From Oscillospiraceae bacterium (GTDB lineage Bacteria > Bacillota > Clostridia > Oscillospirales > Oscillospiraceae): a DNA stretch of 64,000 nt. Below are positions 42,525 to 51,362 of this stretch, piece after piece (within the stretch, counting starts at the first letter, position 1; the number at the start of each line of letters is the position of its first letter). The notes under the pieces were generated by a model. It was not told the DNA's origin. It searched no databases and worked only from the letters and a program-made list of their open reading frames with translations. Made by a program: the position numbers and the translations under genes. The DNA is taken from assembly GCA_015067885.1 (NCBI GenBank), contig SVLO01000008.1, positions 16,708 to 80,707 of the forward strand, written 5' to 3'.

Positions 42525-43931
42525 ATGCAACGAATCAAGCTTGGCTATTGCCCCACGCGCCGGGACGTGTTCAGCAGGGAAGAGGCGATCCGGTTCAACC
42601 GGCTCATTCGCCGGCAACTGGAGGGTCTTCCGGTGGATGTTGTGGATCTGAACGGGTTGAATGAGGAAGAACTCTTGTTTCAGGACTGCGACATTCCGGC
42701 GGTGATCGACCGCTTCGCCGCTGCAAAGGTGGATGCCCTCTTTTTCCCCCACTGCAACTTCGGTTCGGAAAACCGCGTGGCCCAGGTAGCCCGGACCCTG
42801 AAGGTCCCGGTGCTGCTGTGGGGTCCCCGGGACGATGCGCCGGATGCCACGGGCCTTCGCAGCCGGGACTCCCAGTGCGGTCTGTTCGCCACGGGAAAGG
42901 TGCTGCGCCGTCACAACGTACCGTTTACTTACCTGACCAACTCCTGGATCGACGGTGAGGAGTGGAAACGTGGTGTGGAGAAATTCCTGCGGGTCGTAAA
43001 CGTGGTCAAGGCGGTCAAAAATCTGAATATTTTGCAGATTTCCACCCGGCCGGAGGCCTTTTGCAGCGTTATCTGCAACGAAAACGAGCTGCTGGAGCGG
43101 TTCAACGTCCATCTGTATCCCGTCACGCTGAATGACGTTGTGGTGGAAATGCGCCGACTCCGGGCGGAGAACGGCGACGAGGTGCGTTCCGTAGCCGCGT
43201 TTGTAAATTCCATCGCCCCCGGGGCCGACGGGGAAAAGGTGGCGGAGGTCGCGGCGCTTAAAGTCGCTATGAAGCGCCTGGCCAGGCAGTACAACTGCCG
43301 TGCCATTGCCATTCAGTGCTGGACGGCGCTGCAGGATATGCTGGGCATCATGCCGTGCCTGGCCAACTCCATGCTCACCGACGACGGCATCCCCACGGTC
43401 TGTGAAACGGACATCCATGGCGCTATCACCGCGGTGATGATGCAGGCGGTGGAGCCGGAGGGGACCACGCCCTTCTTTGCCGACATCACGGTGCGCCACC
43501 CCACCAATGACAACGCCGAGCTGCTGTGGCACTGCGGTAACTTCCCGTATTCGCTGGCAAACCGTGCCGGGGACTGCGCCGCCGGCTGCAGCCGCTATCA
43601 CGGAAATACTTTCGGTATCGGGGAGTGGGAGCTGAAGCCCGGCGAGCTGACCATCGTCCGCTTCGACGGCGACCACGGCAACTATCAGATGCTGATCGGC
43701 GAGGCAAAGACCACCACCGGCCCCAGGAACGTGGGCAGCTACGTCTGGGTCGAGGTGGACAACTGGCCCAAGTGGGAGCATAAGCTGGTGGAGGGACCCT
43801 ACATCCACCACGTGTGCGGCGTGTACGGCAGACACGGTGAGGTGTTGCTGGAGGCCTGCAAATACATAAATGGACTGGTTCCCGACGTGGTTTCGCCCGG
43901 GGAAGAGCAACTGCGAAACCGCTGGTACTGA
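42525..43931 (+). CDS. L-fucose/L-arabinose isomerase-fold protein
   Basis: A 468-residue cytoplasmic protein related to FucI-type ketol isomerases. An N-terminal Rossmann-like part (DALFFPHCNFGSENRVAQVA, VPVLLWGPRDD) is followed by likely metal-binding residues in CETDIHGAI (Glu), ADITVRHP (Asp) and PYIHHVCG (His), and the C-terminal HGNTFGIGEWELKPGELTIVRFDG region. GGAGG precedes the ATG. The family interconverts aldoses and ketoses with Mn2+, but this member is distant from classical FucI, so the sugar is unknown. It is divergent from an AraC regulator and lies before a glycyl radical enzyme. Confidence 0.78.
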   Translation: MQRIKLGYCPTRRDVFSREEAIRFNRLIRRQLEGLPVDVVDLNGLNEEELLFQDCDIPAVIDRFAAAKVDALFFPHCNFGSENRVAQVARTLKVPVLLWGPRDDAPDATGLRSRDSQCGLFATGKVLRRHNVPFTYLTNSWIDGEEWKRGVEKFLRVVNVVKAVKNLNILQISTRPEAFCSVICNENELLERFNVHLYPVTLNDVVVEMRRLRAENGDEVRSVAAFVNSIAPGADGEKVAEVAALKVAMKRLARQYNCRAIAIQCWTALQDMLGIMPCLANSMLTDDGIPTVCETDIHGAITAVMMQAVEPEGTTPFFADITVRHPTNDNAELLWHCGNFPYSLANRAGDCAAGCSRYHGNTFGIGEWELKPGELTIVRFDGDHGNYQMLIGEAKTTTGPRNVGSYVWVEVDNWPKWEHKLVEGPYIHHVCGVYGRHGEVLLEACKYINGLVPDVVSPGEEQLRNRWY

Positions 43932-43956
43932 TTGGAAAATGAAAACCCGTAAACCT

Positions 43957-43992
43957 AAGCCGCGCAGTCCATTCGGACTGCGCGGCTTTTTT
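43957..43992 (+). terminator. Repeated terminator, copy 2 (after the isomerase)
   Basis: AAGCCGCGCAGTCC pairs with GGACTGCGCGGCTT around ATTC, then TTTTTT. It differs from copy 1 by a single loop base within the hairpin. Confidence 0.92.
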
Positions 43993-44063
43993 GTGCGGAA
44001 AGCCCTTGACAAGGGGGGAGAGGGGCTATATAGTTGTCTTACATTAGGGTGGAGGTGACCCCC

Positions 44064-46226
44064 ATGACCGAACTGCTGAAAGCGAAAAAGTCCATCGAAA
44101 TTGGGGCGCGTTTGTTGCGCGAAAAGTCCCCCGAAAGCACCATGCTGGAGCATTTTTTCCTGCGCTTTGCGGCGTGGGACGCGGTGGCGGATTTGCCCCA
44201 GCCGTTGCAGCAGGGTAAGGGCCTTTACTACATTTTGGAACGAGCCTCGTTGCCCATAGAAGAATACGACTTGCTCCTTGGTCGGTACGATGATCACGTA
44301 CCCACGCCGGAGGAGAAGGAAAAGCTGGAACGTCTGCAGGAAAGCCACAAGGATGGTTGCCCCTTTGAAGGCACTTGGGGTCACACGATGTTCGATTGGG
44401 AACTGATTGTGGCAGAAGGCATTGCGGGTTTGTTGCGCCAGACGGAGCAGAACCTGCAGACTGCCCGCGACGAGGGGGCGGACCCGAACATTATCCTGGT
44501 ATTTGAGGGCATGCTGTGGGTGCACCGGGCGGTTGTGCTGTACATCGAGCGCTATGGCAAGGCGGCGCGTGCGGCCGGTCATTTGGTCAGCGCGGAAGTC
44601 TGTGAACAGCTTGTCAAGGGCGCGCCGCGCACCTTCCACGAGGCGCTGCAGCTGATTTTGTTTGTGTACACCATTTACTTGGCTCACATTGGCACAACCA
44701 ACTGCTGCCTGACCCTAGGACGATTGGACAACACTCTGTTGTCCCTGTACGAAAACGACTTGAACAGCGGTGCGCTGACCGAGGAACTGGCCGGTGCGCT
44801 GATTGACGATTTCTCCGCCAAGTTGAGCCTGCATCTGGGGCGCGGCGAGCATCAGATGGCCGAGCTGCAAGCGGACTATATTTTCACCGGCTGGCAGCGC
44901 AATCCGGTGTATGATTCGCCGGCATACATTCTCCTTGGTGGTTACAGCAACACGCGCAACCACAAGGAAAATCCGCTAACCTTGTTGTTTGCCAAACACA
45001 TTCACCCGGAACTGAAAAACCCCATTTACATCTGCCGCTACACCGGGGATCGCCACGATGAACTGTGGAATATTCTGTGCGAGAAAATGCAACAGAATGC
45101 CTCGCTGATTCTATACAATGACGAAACCATGATTCCCGCCCAGCGGCACATCGGAATCGAGGAGCATAACGCCATCAACTATAGCGTCTATCCCTGTAAT
45201 TGGCCGGAGATTGACGGCGGCTACAGCATTTTTGACCAGTGCTGTGACAGCATGCCGACGATTTTGAACCGAACCCTGAAGGCGCGGAGCGATTACGCCA
45301 ATATGGACGAGCTGTTTGCCGAGGTGGACCGGACCTTTACCGGCCAGCTGCGCCCCACCTTTGAGGCCTACCGCGCTCAATATTGCTCCGGGGAGGTTGC
45401 GCCGGACGGAATGTTGGGTATCAAGGATTGCTTCATGGGCGGCACCATTCGAAGCGGACGCAGAATGGCAAACGGCGCGGCCAAGTACCCGGCGGTTTAC
45501 GTCCGTCTGCGCCACATCGGTACGGCCACGGATATGCTGTGCGCCATTGATACCCTGGTATTTCAGAAGAAGATTTGCACGTTACCCCAGCTGTTGGAGG
45601 CGGCGGAGCGCAACTTCGAAGGCGCGGAGGACTTGCTGCACTACTGCCGCAAGGCACCTAAGTACGGCACCGGGGATAGGCTTGCCGACGAGCACGCCTG
45701 CCGATTGATGAACACGCTACTGGATGCGGTGGATCGGGAGGCGACCAACGAGCGGGGACAGCGGGATATCTACACGCTGAATGCCGGCAATGCCGATATG
45801 TTCCATATCCGGGTTGGCTCCCGCATGGGCGCTACGGTGGATGGCCGATTGGCGGGGGAGCCGCTCAGCGAGCATTTTTCGCCCACGGTGGGCTATCAAA
45901 AAAGTGTCACGTCCATGCTCAACTCCGTGGCCAAGCTGCCCTTTGACCGCATTCACTCCGGCGTACTGAATCTGCGCCTGAGCCGGTCTATGGTGGCTGG
46001 GGAAGAGGGAAAAATGCGGCTGAAGGCCCTGATTGAGTCCTATTTTGACCAGGGCGGCATGCAGCTGCAAATCAGCGTTGCCGACACAGAGGAATTGCGC
46101 CACGCCAAGGAGCATCCGGAACAGCACAAGGATTTGCTGGTGCGCATTACGGGCTACAGCGCGGTGTTTGTGGACCTGTGCCAGCGCGGACAGGACGAGA
46201 TCATCCGCCGGGAAGAAGTGCGTTGA
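44064..46226 (+). CDS. Glycyl radical enzyme of unassigned function
   Basis: A 720-residue member of the pyruvate formate-lyase superfamily. The C-terminal glycyl-radical motif RITGYSAVFVDL places the radical on Gly697, 23 residues from the end. The expected thiyl residue is Cys378 in NYSVYPCNWPEIDGG; the usual dehydratase sequence GCVE is not present. The protein is shorter than most family members (about 760-850). GGAGGTGA precedes the ATG; an upstream start would lack a site. An activase follows 16 bases later. Substrate is unknown: dehydration or C-C/C-N cleavage of a sugar-derived compound fits the neighbours (inference). Confidence 0.85.
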   Translation: MTELLKAKKSIEIGARLLREKSPESTMLEHFFLRFAAWDAVADLPQPLQQGKGLYYILERASLPIEEYDLLLGRYDDHVPTPEEKEKLERLQESHKDGCPFEGTWGHTMFDWELIVAEGIAGLLRQTEQNLQTARDEGADPNIILVFEGMLWVHRAVVLYIERYGKAARAAGHLVSAEVCEQLVKGAPRTFHEALQLILFVYTIYLAHIGTTNCCLTLGRLDNTLLSLYENDLNSGALTEELAGALIDDFSAKLSLHLGRGEHQMAELQADYIFTGWQRNPVYDSPAYILLGGYSNTRNHKENPLTLLFAKHIHPELKNPIYICRYTGDRHDELWNILCEKMQQNASLILYNDETMIPAQRHIGIEEHNAINYSVYPCNWPEIDGGYSIFDQCCDSMPTILNRTLKARSDYANMDELFAEVDRTFTGQLRPTFEAYRAQYCSGEVAPDGMLGIKDCFMGGTIRSGRRMANGAAKYPAVYVRLRHIGTATDMLCAIDTLVFQKKICTLPQLLEAAERNFEGAEDLLHYCRKAPKYGTGDRLADEHACRLMNTLLDAVDREATNERGQRDIYTLNAGNADMFHIRVGSRMGATVDGRLAGEPLSEHFSPTVGYQKSVTSMLNSVAKLPFDRIHSGVLNLRLSRSMVAGEEGKMRLKALIESYFDQGGMQLQISVADTEELRHAKEHPEQHKDLLVRITGYSAVFVDLCQRGQDEIIRREEVR

Positions 46227-46242
46227 AAAGGGGGGAGCCGGT

Positions 46243-47076
46243 GTGAAACAAGCGATGTTATTTGATATTCAGGACTTTTGCACCGGTGACGGACCCGGTA
46301 TTCGCACCACGGTGTTCTTCAAAGGGTGCAATCTGTCCTGCCGTTGGTGCCACAATCCGGAAAGCCAAAATCCGACGGCGCAGATGCTATACTATCGGGA
46401 CAAGTGCACCCATTGCGGCCGCTGTGAGCGGGTGTGTCCCAACGGGCTTGAAACCTGCGATTTTTGTGGCAGATGCGAATTTATCTGCCCTAACGAGGCC
46501 CGCAGTATCAGCGGCAAGGAACACACCGCGGAGGATGTGATGGACCGCATTCGCAAGGATGCGGTGTATTACAAAAACTCCGGCGGCGGCGCGACCTTCT
46601 CCGGTGGCGAATGTATGTTGCAGATAGATGCGCTGGAGGAGCTGTTGAAGGCCTGCAAGGCTGAAGAAATCCACACCGCGGTGGACACGGCGGGGCACGT
46701 ACCCTTTGACTATTTTGAGCGGATTTTGCCCTACACCGACCTGGTTTTGTACGATGTGAAATGTTTGGACAGCGCCAAGCACAAACGGTACACCGGGGTT
46801 GGCAATGAGTTGATTTTGGATAACCTAAAGCGCCTTTTGGCCATTGGGAAACCGACTTGGGTTCGCATTCCGGTTATTCCTACGTTCAACGATACCGAGG
46901 AAGAGATGAAGGAAATCAAGCGGTTCCTTGATTCCTGCGGAACGCCGGAGCGGGTGGAGCTGTTGCCGTACCACACTCTGGGCGAGGGGAAGTATGTTGC
47001 CCTTGGCATGGAGGGCACCTGTTTCGATGTGCCGGATGAGGAAAAAATGGAACGACTTAAGATGATTTTTGCGTAA
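46243..47076 (+). CDS. Glycyl radical enzyme activating enzyme
   Basis: A 277-residue radical SAM activase. CNLSCRWC (Cys29, Cys33, Cys36) binds the SAM cluster. An inserted ferredoxin-like segment over residues 55-83 (CTHCGRCERVC, CDFCGRCEFIC) should carry two more 4Fe-4S clusters, typical of non-PFL activases. SGGGATFSGGECMLQ is the SAM-binding GGE region. A GTG start is used, with GGGGGGAG placed well before it. It abstracts the Gly hydrogen of the preceding enzyme and is surely its dedicated partner. Confidence 0.93.
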   Translation: MKQAMLFDIQDFCTGDGPGIRTTVFFKGCNLSCRWCHNPESQNPTAQMLYYRDKCTHCGRCERVCPNGLETCDFCGRCEFICPNEARSISGKEHTAEDVMDRIRKDAVYYKNSGGGATFSGGECMLQIDALEELLKACKAEEIHTAVDTAGHVPFDYFERILPYTDLVLYDVKCLDSAKHKRYTGVGNELILDNLKRLLAIGKPTWVRIPVIPTFNDTEEEMKEIKRFLDSCGTPERVELLPYHTLGEGKYVALGMEGTCFDVPDEEKMERLKMIFA

Positions 47077-47083
47077 TGAAACC

Positions 47084-47118
47084 AAAGCCGCGCAGTCTGT
47101 TTGGACTGCACGGCTTTT
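47084..47118 (+). terminator. Repeated terminator, copy 3 (after the activase)
   Basis: AAAGCCGCGCAGTC faces GACTGCACGGCTTT with one mismatch and is followed by a T. It shares sequence and flanking ACCAAAGCC with copies 1 and 2. Confidence 0.85.
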
Positions 47119-47244
47119 GTGTTCTGTACTATGTGTAGAAATTTATAAACTTTTCACTTTCCCCCTATGCAAACGCGGAATTTTATATTAAAATAGGTGT
47201 TAAGAATGTGCCGGCGTGGGTCGGCAGTAAAGGAGATGTTTGTT

Positions 47245-47961
47245 ATGGCCAAACCTCATTATAAGCGCGTCCTGCTGAAAATCAGCGGAGAGGCCCTGGC
47301 GGGCGACGCGTCCCGCGGTCTTGACTTCAACGTGATCGGCGAGGTCTGCGACGTCATCAAAGAGTGTGTTGACCTGGGTGTGCAGGTCGGTATTGTAGTC
47401 GGCGGCGGCAACTTCTGGCGCGGCCTGAAGGACGGCGGCGACCGCATGGTGCGTGTGCGTGCCGACCATATGGGCATGCTGGCTACCAGCATCAACGCCC
47501 TGGCTGTGGCTGATGTGCTGGAGCAGAAGGGTGTGGAGGTCCGCGTACAGACCGCCATCGAGATGAAGTCTGTGGCCGAGCCTTATATCCGTCAGCGTGC
47601 CATCCGCCATTTGGAGAAGGGGCGCGTGGTCATTTTCGGCTGCGGCACCGGCAATCCATTCTTCTCCACCGACACTGCTGCCGTGCTGCGTGCGGCGGAG
47701 ATCGACGCCGATGTGATCCTGCTGGCCAAGAATATCGATGGCGTGTACAGCGCTGACCCCAAGCTGGACCCCAACGCCGTCAAGTACGATACCATCAGCT
47801 ACGACGACGTGCTGGCCCAGCACCTGAAGGTGATGGACTCCACCGCCACGTCCCTGTCCATGGACAACAAGATCCCCGTGCTGCTGTTCGCCCTGAAGGA
47901 CCCCAAGAACATCCTGCGTGTGGTCATGGGCGAGAAGATCGGCACCGTAGTCGAAGCTTAA
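47245..47961 (+). CDS. pyrH: UMP kinase
   Basis: A 238-residue amino-acid-kinase-fold enzyme that makes UDP from [17 protein letters not shown] is the N-terminal signature, with [28 protein letters not shown] and [16 protein letters not shown] further on. It starts at MAKPHYKR. It opens the pyrH-frr-uppS-cdsA-dxr-rseP-ispG-polC block that in related bacteria directly follows tsf. Confidence 0.97.
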   Translation: MAKPHYKRVLLKISGEALAGDASRGLDFNVIGEVCDVIKECVDLGVQVGIVVGGGNFWRGLKDGGDRMVRVRADHMGMLATSINALAVADVLEQKGVEVRVQTAIEMKSVAEPYIRQRAIRHLEKGRVVIFGCGTGNPFFSTDTAAVLRAAEIDADVILLAKNIDGVYSADPKLDPNAVKYDTISYDDVLAQHLKVMDSTATSLSMDNKIPVLLFALKDPKNILRVVMGEKIGTVVEA

Positions 47962-47980
47962 CAAGAAAGGAACGAATACA

Positions 47981-48535
47981 ATGAGTGTTGACGTTAAGAA
48001 CTATGACAGCAAGATGCTGAAGACCATCGAAGTGGTCAAGGCCAACTTCGCTTCTGTCCGCGCCGGCCGCGCCAACGCCGGTGTACTGGACCGCATTATG
48101 GTGGAGTACTACGGCACCCCCACCCCCCTGAACCAGGTGGCTGCCGTTTCCACCCCCGACCCCCGCACCCTGACCATTCAGCCCTGGGATGCCAGTCTGC
48201 TCAAGGAGATCGAGAAGGCCATTCAGATGTCCGACCTGGGCATCAACCCCCAAAACGACGGTCGTCTGATTCGCCTGTCTTTCCCCCAGCTGACCGAAGA
48301 GCGCCGCAAGGACCTGACCAAGCAGGTCAAGAAGTACGCCGAGGATGGCAAGGTGGCCGTGCGTAATATCCGTCGTGACGCCATGGACGACATCAAGGCG
48401 GCCAAGAAGAATTCCGAGATCACCGAGGATGACCAAAAGAATTTGGAGAAGGAACTGCAGGACCTGACCGATAAGCGCTGCAAGGACATTGACGAGCTGT
48501 GCGCCAAGAAGGAACAGGAACTCATGGCGGTATAA
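47981..48535 (+). CDS. frr: Ribosome recycling factor
   Basis: A 184-residue protein of normal length for the family. NFASVRAGRANAGVLDRIMVEYYG, PNPLNQ-like PTPLNQVAAVSTPDPRTLTIQPWD and VRNIRRDAMDDIK are conserved RRF stretches. AAGAAAGG lies upstream, 19 bases after pyrH. Confidence 0.97.
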   Translation: MSVDVKNYDSKMLKTIEVVKANFASVRAGRANAGVLDRIMVEYYGTPTPLNQVAAVSTPDPRTLTIQPWDASLLKEIEKAIQMSDLGINPQNDGRLIRLSFPQLTEERRKDLTKQVKKYAEDGKVAVRNIRRDAMDDIKAAKKNSEITEDDQKNLEKELQDLTDKRCKDIDELCAKKEQELMAV

Positions 48536-48544
48536 ACCGACTTG

Positions 48545-48582
48545 AAGGTGCAGGGTGCAGAAAATCGCATCCTGCACCTTTT
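48545..48582 (+). terminator. Hairpin between frr and uppS
   Basis: AAGGTGCAGGGTGC pairs with GCATCCTGCACCTT (one G-T pair), followed by TT only. It may terminate partly or mark an mRNA processing point between the pyrH-frr and uppS parts. Confidence 0.65.
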
Positions 48583-48611
48583 CACAGAAATTCAGACAGA
48601 GGATGTTTGTT

Positions 48612-49358
48612 ATGGGCCTTTTTAATCGAAAAAAGAGCGCGCAGATGCAGGCGGATCTGACAAAGCTGCCCCGCCACATTGCCATCATTATGGACGGCAA
48701 CGGCCGCTGGGCGAAAAAGCGCGGCATGCCCCGCACCGCCGGTCACGCTGCGGGGGCGGAGACCTTCCGCAATATCGCCACCTACTGCAAGGAGATCGGC
48801 CTTGAGTACTTAACGGTTTATGCCTTTTCCACCGAGAACTGGAAACGTTCCGCGGAGGAAGTGGGCGCCCTGATGGGCCTTTTGAAGAAGTACCTGTTGG
48901 AGGCCATCGAACAGATGGAGCGTGACCGGGTCAAGATGGAATTTTTCGGTGACCTGACCGCCCTGGACCCCGAGCTGCAGGAGTTGTGTCAGCGGACCCG
49001 GGAGATATCAAAACGCTATGAGGGGTGTCAGGTAAATATTTGCCTGAACTACGGCGGCCGGGACGAGATCATTCGGGCGGCCATGGCTTACGCCCGGGAC
49101 TGCAAAGAGGGGAGAGCCTCTGCCGACAGCCTGACGGCGGAGCAGTTTGGAGAGTATCTGTTCTCCAAGGGCGTACCCGACCCGGATCTGATCATTCGGC
49201 CCAGCGGGGAGCTGCGCCTGTCCAATTTCCTGCCCTGGCAGGCGGCCTATTCCGAGTTTTATTTTACCGATGTGCTTTGGCCCGACTTTGACCAGGAAGA
49301 ACTGCACCGCGCCATTGCCGCATATCAAGGCCGCTCCCGCCGGTTTGGAGGTGCGTGA
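48612..49358 (+). CDS. uppS: Isoprenyl transferase (undecaprenyl diphosphate synthase)
   Basis: A 248-residue cis-prenyltransferase. [19 protein letters not shown] holds the catalytic Asp and substrate loop, with AFSTENWKR and [15 protein letters not shown] further on. It makes the C55 carrier lipid for wall synthesis. The start MGLFNRKK at 48612 is preferred over a nearby upstream ATG. The last bases overlap the start of cdsA. Confidence 0.96.
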   Translation: MGLFNRKKSAQMQADLTKLPRHIAIIMDGNGRWAKKRGMPRTAGHAAGAETFRNIATYCKEIGLEYLTVYAFSTENWKRSAEEVGALMGLLKKYLLEAIEQMERDRVKMEFFGDLTALDPELQELCQRTREISKRYEGCQVNICLNYGGRDEIIRAAMAYARDCKEGRASADSLTAEQFGEYLFSKGVPDPDLIIRPSGELRLSNFLPWQAAYSEFYFTDVLWPDFDQEELHRAIAAYQGRSRRFGGA

Positions 49359-50182
49359 TGCTGATACGTATTGTTGTTGCCTTGATACTGGCTCCGATTT
49401 TTGTTGCGGTGCTGACGGTTCTGCCGGAGTATGTGCTGGTGGTTATGGTGGCCGGTATTTTGGCGATCGCGGCCTTTGAACTGCTGCGTGCGGTTGGTGT
49501 GACCAAAGAGCAGTGGTGCCTGTATCCAATCACAATGCTGGCGGCGGTTGTTGTGCCGGTGTTTGTTTGGAAAGGCTGGGAAACGCTTGGTGTAAAGGCG
49601 ATTGCCATTACACTTATGTGTGCCCTGTTTGCTTACGCGATTTTCCGTTTTGAGCGAAAAGGCGCGGTGGAGCCGGGAACCATCCTGTTTTGTTTGATGG
49701 GCGGCGTGCTGATCCCGGTATTCTACTCCTCGCTGATCCTGCTGCGTATGGAGGAGAATGGTTCTTTCAAGGTTTTGTTGCCGGTGGTTGTCGCCATTCT
49801 GACCGACACAGGGGCCTACTTTGTTGGAATGTTTTTGGGCAAGCATCGCGGCGTCACCCTTGTCAGCCCCAAGAAGTCTGCCGAAGGGTTTGTGGGCGGA
49901 CTGTTGTCCGGGGTCGTGTTTATGTTACTCTACGGCTTGGTGCTGGAAAAGGCCTTTGGCGTAGTGGGTGTGGATATGCTGCGCCTTGCTTTGTACGGTT
50001 TTGTGGGCAGCCTTGTGACCATTTTGGGGGATTTGTCCTTCTCCCTGATCAAGCGGCAGGTGGGCATTAAGGACTACGGAAAGCTGTTGCCCGGACACGG
50101 CGGTATGCTGGACCGCTTTGACAGTCTTATTTTTGCCGCCCCCGCCATGTGGGTGCTGGTCAATCTTCTGCCTGCGTTTTGA
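49358..50182 (+). CDS. cdsA: Phosphatidate cytidylyltransferase
   Basis: A 274-residue membrane enzyme with about eight helices that makes CDP-diacylglycerol for phospholipid synthesis. The CDP-transferase signature [21 protein letters not shown] followed by LDRFDSL sits near the C-terminus. GGAGGTGC precedes the ATG, which shares one base with the uppS stop. Confidence 0.96.
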   Translation: MLIRIVVALILAPIFVAVLTVLPEYVLVVMVAGILAIAAFELLRAVGVTKEQWCLYPITMLAAVVVPVFVWKGWETLGVKAIAITLMCALFAYAIFRFERKGAVEPGTILFCLMGGVLIPVFYSSLILLRMEENGSFKVLLPVVVAILTDTGAYFVGMFLGKHRGVTLVSPKKSAEGFVGGLLSGVVFMLLYGLVLEKAFGVVGVDMLRLALYGFVGSLVTILGDLSFSLIKRQVGIKDYGKLLPGHGGMLDRFDSLIFAAPAMWVLVNLLPAF

Positions 50183-50193
50183 GAGGTAATTGT

Positions 50194-51342
50194 ATGAAAC
50201 AGCGAGTAATTTCTCTGCTTGGCTCCACCGGCTCCATCGGTAAGCAATCTTTGGATGTGATTGCGGCCTGCGGTATGCGCGTGGCGGCCCTGACAGCCAA
50301 CAATAATGTGGAATTGATCGAGCGGCAGGCCCGGCAGTTTAAGCCGGAGCTGGCGGTGCTGATGGATGAGAAGGCGGCGGCGGATCTAAAGCTGCGCCTG
50401 GCCGACACCGATATCCGTGTGGCCTCCGGCATGGACGGTCTGATCGAGGCGGCCACGCTGGATAGCGTGGACACTGTTATTACGGCGGTCATGGGCATGG
50501 TGGGTCTGCGTCCCACCCTGGCTGCCATCGAAAAGGGTAAGCGTATTGCCCTGGCCAACAAGGAAACCCTTGTCTGCGGCGGTGACGTGGTCATGGCGGC
50601 GGCGAAGAAGTATAATGCCGAGATCGTCCCTGTGGACTCGGAACACTCCGCGCTGTTCCAGTGTCTGCAGGCCAACCGGGACAGGGGAGAGGTCAAGCGG
50701 CTGATCCTCACCGCCTCCGGCGGCCCGTTCTTTGGCTACACAAAGCAGCAGCTGGAGCAGGTGACCCTGGCCCAGGCCCTCAAGCACCCCAACTGGTCTA
50801 TGGGTTCAAAAATAACCATCGACTCTGCTACTTTGATGAATAAGGGTCTGGAGTTTATCGAGGCTATGCACCTCTACGCCATGGCCCCGGAAAAAATCTC
50901 TATTGTGGTCCATCGGGAGAGTATCATTCACTCCTTGGTGGAATACTGTGATAATGCAATTCTTGCCCAAATCGGCTCGGCGGACATGCGCCTGCCTATC
51001 CAGTACGCCCTGACCTATCCCCGACGCATTCCCGGTCCCGCTACGGCGCTGGATATGCTGTCATGTCCCAACCTGACCTTCGCGCCCCCCGACCCGGAGA
51101 CCTTTGAGTGTCTGGGCCTTGCCCTGGCTGCGGCCCGCACTGGCGGCAACGCAGGCGCGGTGCTCAATGGCGCAAATGAGGCGGCGGTAGCTCTGTTCCT
51201 GCAGGAAAAGATCCGCTTTGTGGATATTGCGGCTTTGGTGCGCTACGCTATGGAGCAGGTGCCGGTTGCCGCGGTGAACGGGCTGGAGGATGTGCTTCGT
51301 GCAGATGCTGCAGCTCGCGAGGTCGTGCTGAGCCGGGTGTAA
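50194..51342 (+). CDS. dxr: 1-deoxy-D-xylulose-5-phosphate reductoisomerase
   Basis: A 382-residue enzyme of the non-mevalonate isoprenoid pathway. The NADPH loop ISLLGSTGSIGKQSLDVI is at the N-terminus, with the metal and substrate residues in PVDSEHSALFQCL and TASGGPF. It starts at MKQRVIS after GAGAGGTAA. It lies with ispG and uppS in one operon, so three isoprenoid steps are coexpressed here. Confidence 0.96.
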   Translation: MKQRVISLLGSTGSIGKQSLDVIAACGMRVAALTANNNVELIERQARQFKPELAVLMDEKAAADLKLRLADTDIRVASGMDGLIEAATLDSVDTVITAVMGMVGLRPTLAAIEKGKRIALANKETLVCGGDVVMAAAKKYNAEIVPVDSEHSALFQCLQANRDRGEVKRLILTASGGPFFGYTKQQLEQVTLAQALKHPNWSMGSKITIDSATLMNKGLEFIEAMHLYAMAPEKISIVVHRESIIHSLVEYCDNAILAQIGSADMRLPIQYALTYPRRIPGPATALDMLSCPNLTFAPPDPETFECLGLALAAARTGGNAGAVLNGANEAAVALFLQEKIRFVDIAALVRYAMEQVPVAAVNGLEDVLRADAAAREVVLSRV

Positions 51343-51362
51343 TCACTTGTTTGGAGGAACCT

